Positions 5,800 through 8,166 of a DNA stretch of 8,166 bases are shown one piece after another. The notes beneath the pieces are model-generated. The model saw nothing but the letters and a program-made list of their open reading frames with translations, did not search any database and was not told where the DNA came from. Location of the stretch: positions 1 to 8,166 of the forward strand of contig JAIKWN010000246.1 of NCBI GenBank assembly GCA_024684665.1, given 5' to 3'. The DNA is from Clostridiales bacterium (GTDB taxonomy: Bacteria > Bacillota_A > Clostridia > Christensenellales > Aristaeellaceae). The position numbers were made by a program, and so were the translations under genes. Numbering within the stretch: the first letter of the stretch is position 1; each line of letters starts with the position of its first letter.

Positions 5800-6603
5800 T
5801 TAGGGCTGTTTGCCGATGTAAGCCAAGATGCCGCCATCAACGTACAGAATATGGCCATTGACGAAGTCAGAGGCTTCCGAAGCCAGGAAGACCGCCGGAC
5901 CCTGCAGCTCCTCGGGAAGACCCCAGCGTCCAGCCGGCGTCTTCGCGACGATGAAGGAATCGAAGGGATGCCGGCTTCCGTCCGGCTGACGCTCGCGCAG
6001 GGGCGCGGTCTGCGGAGTCGCGATGTAGCCCGGTCCAATGCCATTGCACTGGATGTTTGCCGCGCCATACTCGGAGCAGATGTTCCGGGTCAGCATCTTG
6101 AGACCGCCTTTGGCAGCTGCATAAGCGGAAACCGTCTCGCGTCCCAGTTCCGACATCATGGAGCAAATGTTGATGATCTTTCCATGGCCCTTCTCGATCA
6201 TGCCCGGGATGCAGGCTTTCGAGACGATGAAGGGCGCATTCAGGTCAACGTCGATGACCTTCCGGAATTCGGCGGCGCTCATCTCCAGCATCGGGATGCG
6301 ACGGATGATGCCTGCATTGTTGACCAGGATATCGATGATGCCAACTTCCTCGCGAACCTTCGCAACGAAAGCCTGTACGGCTTCCTCGTTTGTGACGTCG
6401 CACACGTAGCCATGGGCTTCGATGCCCTTCTCTTTATAGGCCGCCATGCCTTTCGCAACCAGTTCCTCGTTGATGTCATTGAAGACGATGGTCGCTCCGG
6501 ACTCCGCAAAGGCCGTAGCGATGGCAAAGCCAATGCCGTAGGAAGCGCCGGTCACGAGGGCAATCTTACCCTCCAGGGAGAACTTTTTGGCAAAACTGTT
6601 CAT
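5800..6603 (-). CDS. idnO: Gluconate 5-dehydrogenase-like short-chain dehydrogenase
   Basis: This is a 267-residue classical SDR, the usual length. By family it would catalyse NAD(P)-dependent interconversion of a keto-gluconate and gluconate in the cytoplasm; KduD-type 2-deoxy-gluconate or keto-uronate activity is the main alternative. The Rossmann glycine motif TGASYGIG (18-25), NNAG (95-98), Asn122 in DVDLN, Ser148 in ICSMM, and Tyr161/Lys165 in YAAAK give the full catalytic tetrad. PG (191-192) and the C-terminal FVNGHILYVDGG (247-258) are standard. The sequence closely resembles proteins called gluconate 5-dehydrogenase in Clostridia and Bacteroidetes, but substrate is inferred from that naming. 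A strong AGGAGG (6612-6617) sits 8 nt before the ATG. The 48-nt gap from dppA holds no terminator. A weak promoter candidate exists (-35 at 6652-6657, -10 at 6628-6633, 4/6 each), so both read-through and separate expression are possible. No kinase or transporter for gluconate lies in the window. Confidence 0.9.
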   Translation of the reverse strand: MNSFAKKFSLEGKIALVTGASYGIGFAIATAFAESGATIVFNDINEELVAKGMAAYKEKGIEAHGYVCDVTNEEAVQAFVAKVREEVGIIDILVNNAGIIRRIPMLEMSAAEFRKVIDVDLNAPFIVSKACIPGMIEKGHGKIINICSMMSELGRETVSAYAAAKGGLKMLTRNICSEYGAANIQCNGIGPGYIATPQTAPLRERQPDGSRHPFDSFIVAKTPAGRWGLPEELQGPAVFLASEASDFVNGHILYVDGGILAYIGKQP

Positions 6604-6611
6604 GGGAAAAA

Positions 6612-6617
6612 CCTCCT
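6612..6617 (-). promoter_or_regulatory. Strong Shine-Dalgarno for the SDR gene
   Basis: On the minus strand the sequence reads AGGAGG, a full match to the anti-Shine-Dalgarno core, 8 nt before the ATG at 6601-6603. It is the strongest site in the window and suggests higher translation of the SDR than of its operon neighbours. Confidence 0.8.
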
Positions 6618-6651
6618 TTGAAGTTGGATTAACGAATAAGAAACGTAGGGC

Positions 6652-7461
6652 TTACAAACAGAACATAAAGAACCGGAGGCAGTCATACCAGGCGTCTGAC
6701 GAGAAGACTACTGTCCGCGATCCGGTCTGTCGTGCGCCAGGATAAAATCCCGCGCGGCGGGCGGAAGAGTGATGCACATATTCCACCTCGACGTCGAACT
6801 TCTGTGGCAGAGCAAGTACAAAGCGCTCCGGATGCGCCAGTCCTTCCGCGACAGCCTTCTCCGCTTCTTCCCGGATGAGGCGCACCGCCTTTTCGGGATG
6901 CATTGAAACGGAGCCGTTTCCCCGTCCCCGGGAGACCGCGACGGTGTGCACGTTCGGGAGCAGAGTTCGCGCCTGGCGACAGACACCTTCGTCTCCTGTG
7001 ACCAGTAACACCGGCACGTCATAAAGCGCCGCGCTGAAAGCGTTCATCAACATTTCGGACGCCTGCATTCCGTTCACGCGGATCGAGGTGTTCTTCGTAT
7101 TCATCGTATGGGAAAGTGGGTTGTCATCCGTATTGGACGAAGAATGATATCCTGTAAAAATACATCCTGCGAAACTCTCGTCGATGCCGGAAACCATGGA
7201 ATGGATGTCGCTGCCCCACCCGCGGAAGATCTGTGCTTCCTCGGGAAGGAGCTCCGGAAGGATATTCCTTGCACTGTCGTGTGCATCCTTAACGAACAGA
7301 TCGTCCGCGCCGCCCGCAAGTGCGCCCCGGCAGGCCGCCGCGGCTTCTAGGCTCATCTGTCTACGGAAAGCCGTATGATCGGCATGGCCTAGCTGCGTCT
7401 CGTCCCAGTGGGCGATACCGCAGGTACCCTCAATATCGCAGGAAAAGAAGATCCGGTTCAT
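6652..7461 (-). CDS. dppA: M55 family metallopeptidase, D-aminopeptidase DppA type
   Basis: The 269-residue product matches the DppA D-aminopeptidase family, cytoplasmic ring-shaped zinc enzymes that remove N-terminal D-amino acids such as D-Ala from short peptides. Expected metal ligands are present: D9 and E11 in SCDIEGTCGI, H61 in KDAHDSARN (58-66), H106 in GYHSSS (104-109) and E136 in ASE (134-136). LSHT (116-119) and VTGDEGVC (154-161) are also family blocks. Length is normal for the family. The start is supported by GGAGGA (plus 7468-7473) 6 nt upstream. The start overlaps the ybaK stop as ATGA (7458-7461), so translation is coupled. In Bacillus the dppA homologue sits with a dipeptide ABC transporter; here it follows ybaK and deoD and no transporter is visible. 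A role in recycling cell-wall or dietary D-peptides is inference. Confidence 0.9.
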   Translation of the reverse strand: MNRIFFSCDIEGTCGIAHWDETQLGHADHTAFRRQMSLEAAAACRGALAGGADDLFVKDAHDSARNILPELLPEEAQIFRGWGSDIHSMVSGIDESFAGCIFTGYHSSSNTDDNPLSHTMNTKNTSIRVNGMQASEMLMNAFSAALYDVPVLLVTGDEGVCRQARTLLPNVHTVAVSRGRGNGSVSMHPEKAVRLIREEAEKAVAEGLAHPERFVLALPQKFDVEVEYVHHSSARRAGFYPGARQTGSRTVVFSSDAWYDCLRFFMFCL

Positions 7462-7940
7462 GTGTTTTCCTCCGTTGTCCGTTTGGTAACGTCTACCCAG
7501 CCGAGGGCTCCGCTGGCGTGTTCAAGCTCCGGAACGGAGAGGCGGACAGCGCTGTTCGCCGTTCCGCAGGCAGGATAGACGGGATCGAGTCCTCGGATGG
7601 ATTCGTCCATCCAGATGGGGACGCCTGGATTCACGCCGAAGGGACACACGCCGCCAACGCCGTGACCGACGAGTGGTTCCACCCGGTCGTGCGGAAGCAT
7701 ACTGGCTTTCATTCCGAAGCGCGCCTTGAACTTCCCGTTGTCGATGCGCGCCGTTCCGGCAGCCAGGATGAGCACCGCGCCATCCCCGTTTTTGAACGAC
7801 AGCGTTTTCACGATGTGCTCCGGCTGACATCCAACTGCCTCCGCAGCCAGAGCAACCGTAGCGGAGGAAACGTCAAACGTCATAATCCGGTCTTCCAGTC
7901 CCATTTGGGTAAGATGCGCCTTCGCATGTTCCATGGACAT
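7458..7940 (-). CDS. YbaK/EbsC family aminoacyl-tRNA deacylase
   Basis: This 160-residue single-domain protein belongs to the YbaK/EbsC/ProX group, related to the prolyl-tRNA synthetase editing domain. Members hydrolyse mischarged tRNAs, typically Cys-tRNA(Pro) or Ala-tRNA(Pro), in trans. Evidence is the HIVKTLSFK block (42-50), with K45 in the position of the YbaK functional lysine, LILAAGTARID (57-67), and the GGVCPFG loop (96-102). The C-terminal half keeps the DESI and SVPEL blocks usual in clostridial copies. Which mischarged tRNA it clears cannot be told from sequence. The start at 7940 is preferred over an in-frame ATG at 7973: the latter would overlap deoD and lengthen the protein by 11 non-conserved residues, while 7940 has GAAAGGA 10 nt upstream. 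It lies 25 nt after the deoD stop and overlaps dppA by 4 bp, so it is inside one operon. Confidence 0.88.
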   Translation of the reverse strand: MSMEHAKAHLTQMGLEDRIMTFDVSSATVALAAEAVGCQPEHIVKTLSFKNGDGAVLILAAGTARIDNGKFKARFGMKASMLPHDRVEPLVGHGVGGVCPFGVNPGVPIWMDESIRGLDPVYPACGTANSAVRLSVPELEHASGALGWVDVTKRTTEENT

Positions 7941-7950
7941 ATTCGGGATT

Positions 7951-7957
7951 TCCTTTC
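7951..7957 (-). promoter_or_regulatory. Ribosome binding site that decides the ybaK start
   Basis: On the minus strand the sequence reads GAAAGGA, ending 10 nt before the ATG at 7938-7940 and 16 nt before a second ATG at 7932-7934. This favours MSMEHAKAHL as the N-terminus and places the site in the gap after deoD. Confidence 0.55.
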
Positions 7958-7965
7958 TCGTACAG

Positions 7966-8166
7966 TTACGCAATTTCCAGCGCGATTTCCATCATACGGG
8001 TGAAGCCCGTCTGCCTCTCTTCTGCCGGAAGGGATTCACCGGTAAAGAGATGGTCGGAAATCGTGCAGATGGTCAGCGCGTTTTTCCCCGCGCGAGCCGC
8101 GTTCAAGTACAATCCCGCCGTTTCCATTTCGGTCGCAAGGACGCCAAGCTTCGCGAGTTTTCCCGC
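7966..8166 (-). CDS. deoD: Purine nucleoside phosphorylase DeoD, C-terminal part (runs off the right edge)
   Basis: Only the last 66 codons and the TAA stop are in the window. The frame is open to the edge. The product is the C-terminus of the hexameric DeoD-type enzyme, which splits purine (deoxy)nucleosides with phosphate to the base and (deoxy)ribose-1-phosphate. The sequence shows [10 protein letters not shown], equivalent to the ribose-binding Met-Glu motif, then [12 protein letters not shown], with the Asp of SD in the position of the catalytic acid. It ends in [17 protein letters not shown], the usual DeoD tail. It is the most upstream visible gene of the minus-strand operon, 25 nt from ybaK. 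Family 1 DeoD rather than uridine phosphorylase is favoured by the SDH and ERQ blocks. Confidence 0.93.
   Translation of the reverse strand, partial: AGKLAKLGVLATEMETAGLYLNAARAGKNALTICTISDHLFTGESLPAEERQTGFTRMMEIALEIA

Noticed and set aside
5371..6621. A 416-codon open frame on the plus strand
   Set aside because: It lies antisense to the acyltransferase and SDR genes and crosses their terminator. Its translation shows no domain, while the minus-strand frames carry complete catalytic motifs. It is a codon-bias shadow.
6628..6657. Promoter candidate before the SDR gene on the minus strand
   Set aside because: Both boxes match only 4 of 6 positions with an 18-nt spacer, and the -35 box overlaps the dppA stop codon. 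Read-through from dppA is an equally good explanation, so it is only mentioned with the gene.
7941..7973. Alternative ATG at 7973 for the YbaK protein
   Set aside because: It would overlap the deoD coding end by 8 bases and add 11 residues that do not look like the family's N-terminus. The ATG at 7940 has its own ribosome site.
7320..8003. A 227-codon open frame on the plus strand
   Set aside because: It is antisense to dppA, ybaK and the end of deoD, all of which have clear family motifs and ribosome binding sites. The plus-strand translation is Arg/Ser/Gly rich with no recognisable domain.

Overview
This window looks like chromosomal DNA of a moderately GC-rich Gram-positive bacterium of the class Clostridia, probably a gut anaerobe of the Oscillospirales/Lachnospirales type. 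The basis is the gene set: a DUF6020 membrane protein, a PfoR-type PTS IIC protein, a clostridial-type gluconate 5-dehydrogenase-like SDR, a DppA-type M55 peptidase and a YbaK/EbsC protein. Purine-rich Shine-Dalgarno sequences and tight gene packing agree with this. The assignment is made by eye and goes no deeper than the class.

Layout. (1) Positions 1-2917, plus strand: two large polytopic membrane proteins in tandem. The first has lost its normal N-terminus: recognisable coding begins around 98-120 without a start codon. The second is a DUF6020-family protein, translationally coupled to the first. They look like the tail of a surface-polymer or glycolipid operon. (2) Positions 2935-4712, plus strand: a two-gene sugar operon with its own extended -10 promoter. 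It encodes an RpiB/LacAB-type sugar-phosphate isomerase with an unusual N-terminal helix and linker, then a PfoR-like PTS IIC membrane protein. (3) Positions 4699-5718, minus strand: a membrane acyltransferase (Acyl_transf_3) that converges on the PTS gene and overlaps it by 14 bp. (4) Positions 5757-8166, minus strand, transcribed right to left: the 3' end of deoD (purine nucleoside phosphorylase), ybaK/ebsC, dppA-like D-aminopeptidase, and an SDR oxidoreductase, closed by an intrinsic terminator.

How the genes may work together. The right-hand cluster combines nucleoside phosphorolysis, removal of mischarged aminoacyl-tRNA, D-amino-acid peptide cleavage and sugar-acid oxidoreduction, so it is a salvage and housekeeping group rather than one pathway. 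The central pair suggests uptake or sensing of a sugar followed by aldose-ketose isomerisation of a sugar phosphate. No RNA genes, CRISPR arrays or complete mobile elements were seen.

The points most worth a second look are: the N-terminal amphipathic helix plus Pro/Gln/Ala linker on the RpiB protein, which resembles a microcompartment encapsulation peptide; a hairpin that may end the upstream operon while also covering the rpiB ribosome binding site, placed so that rpiB's own transcript would lack its 5' arm; a terminator-like hairpin lying antisense inside the acyltransferase gene; and the broken 5' end of the first membrane gene.
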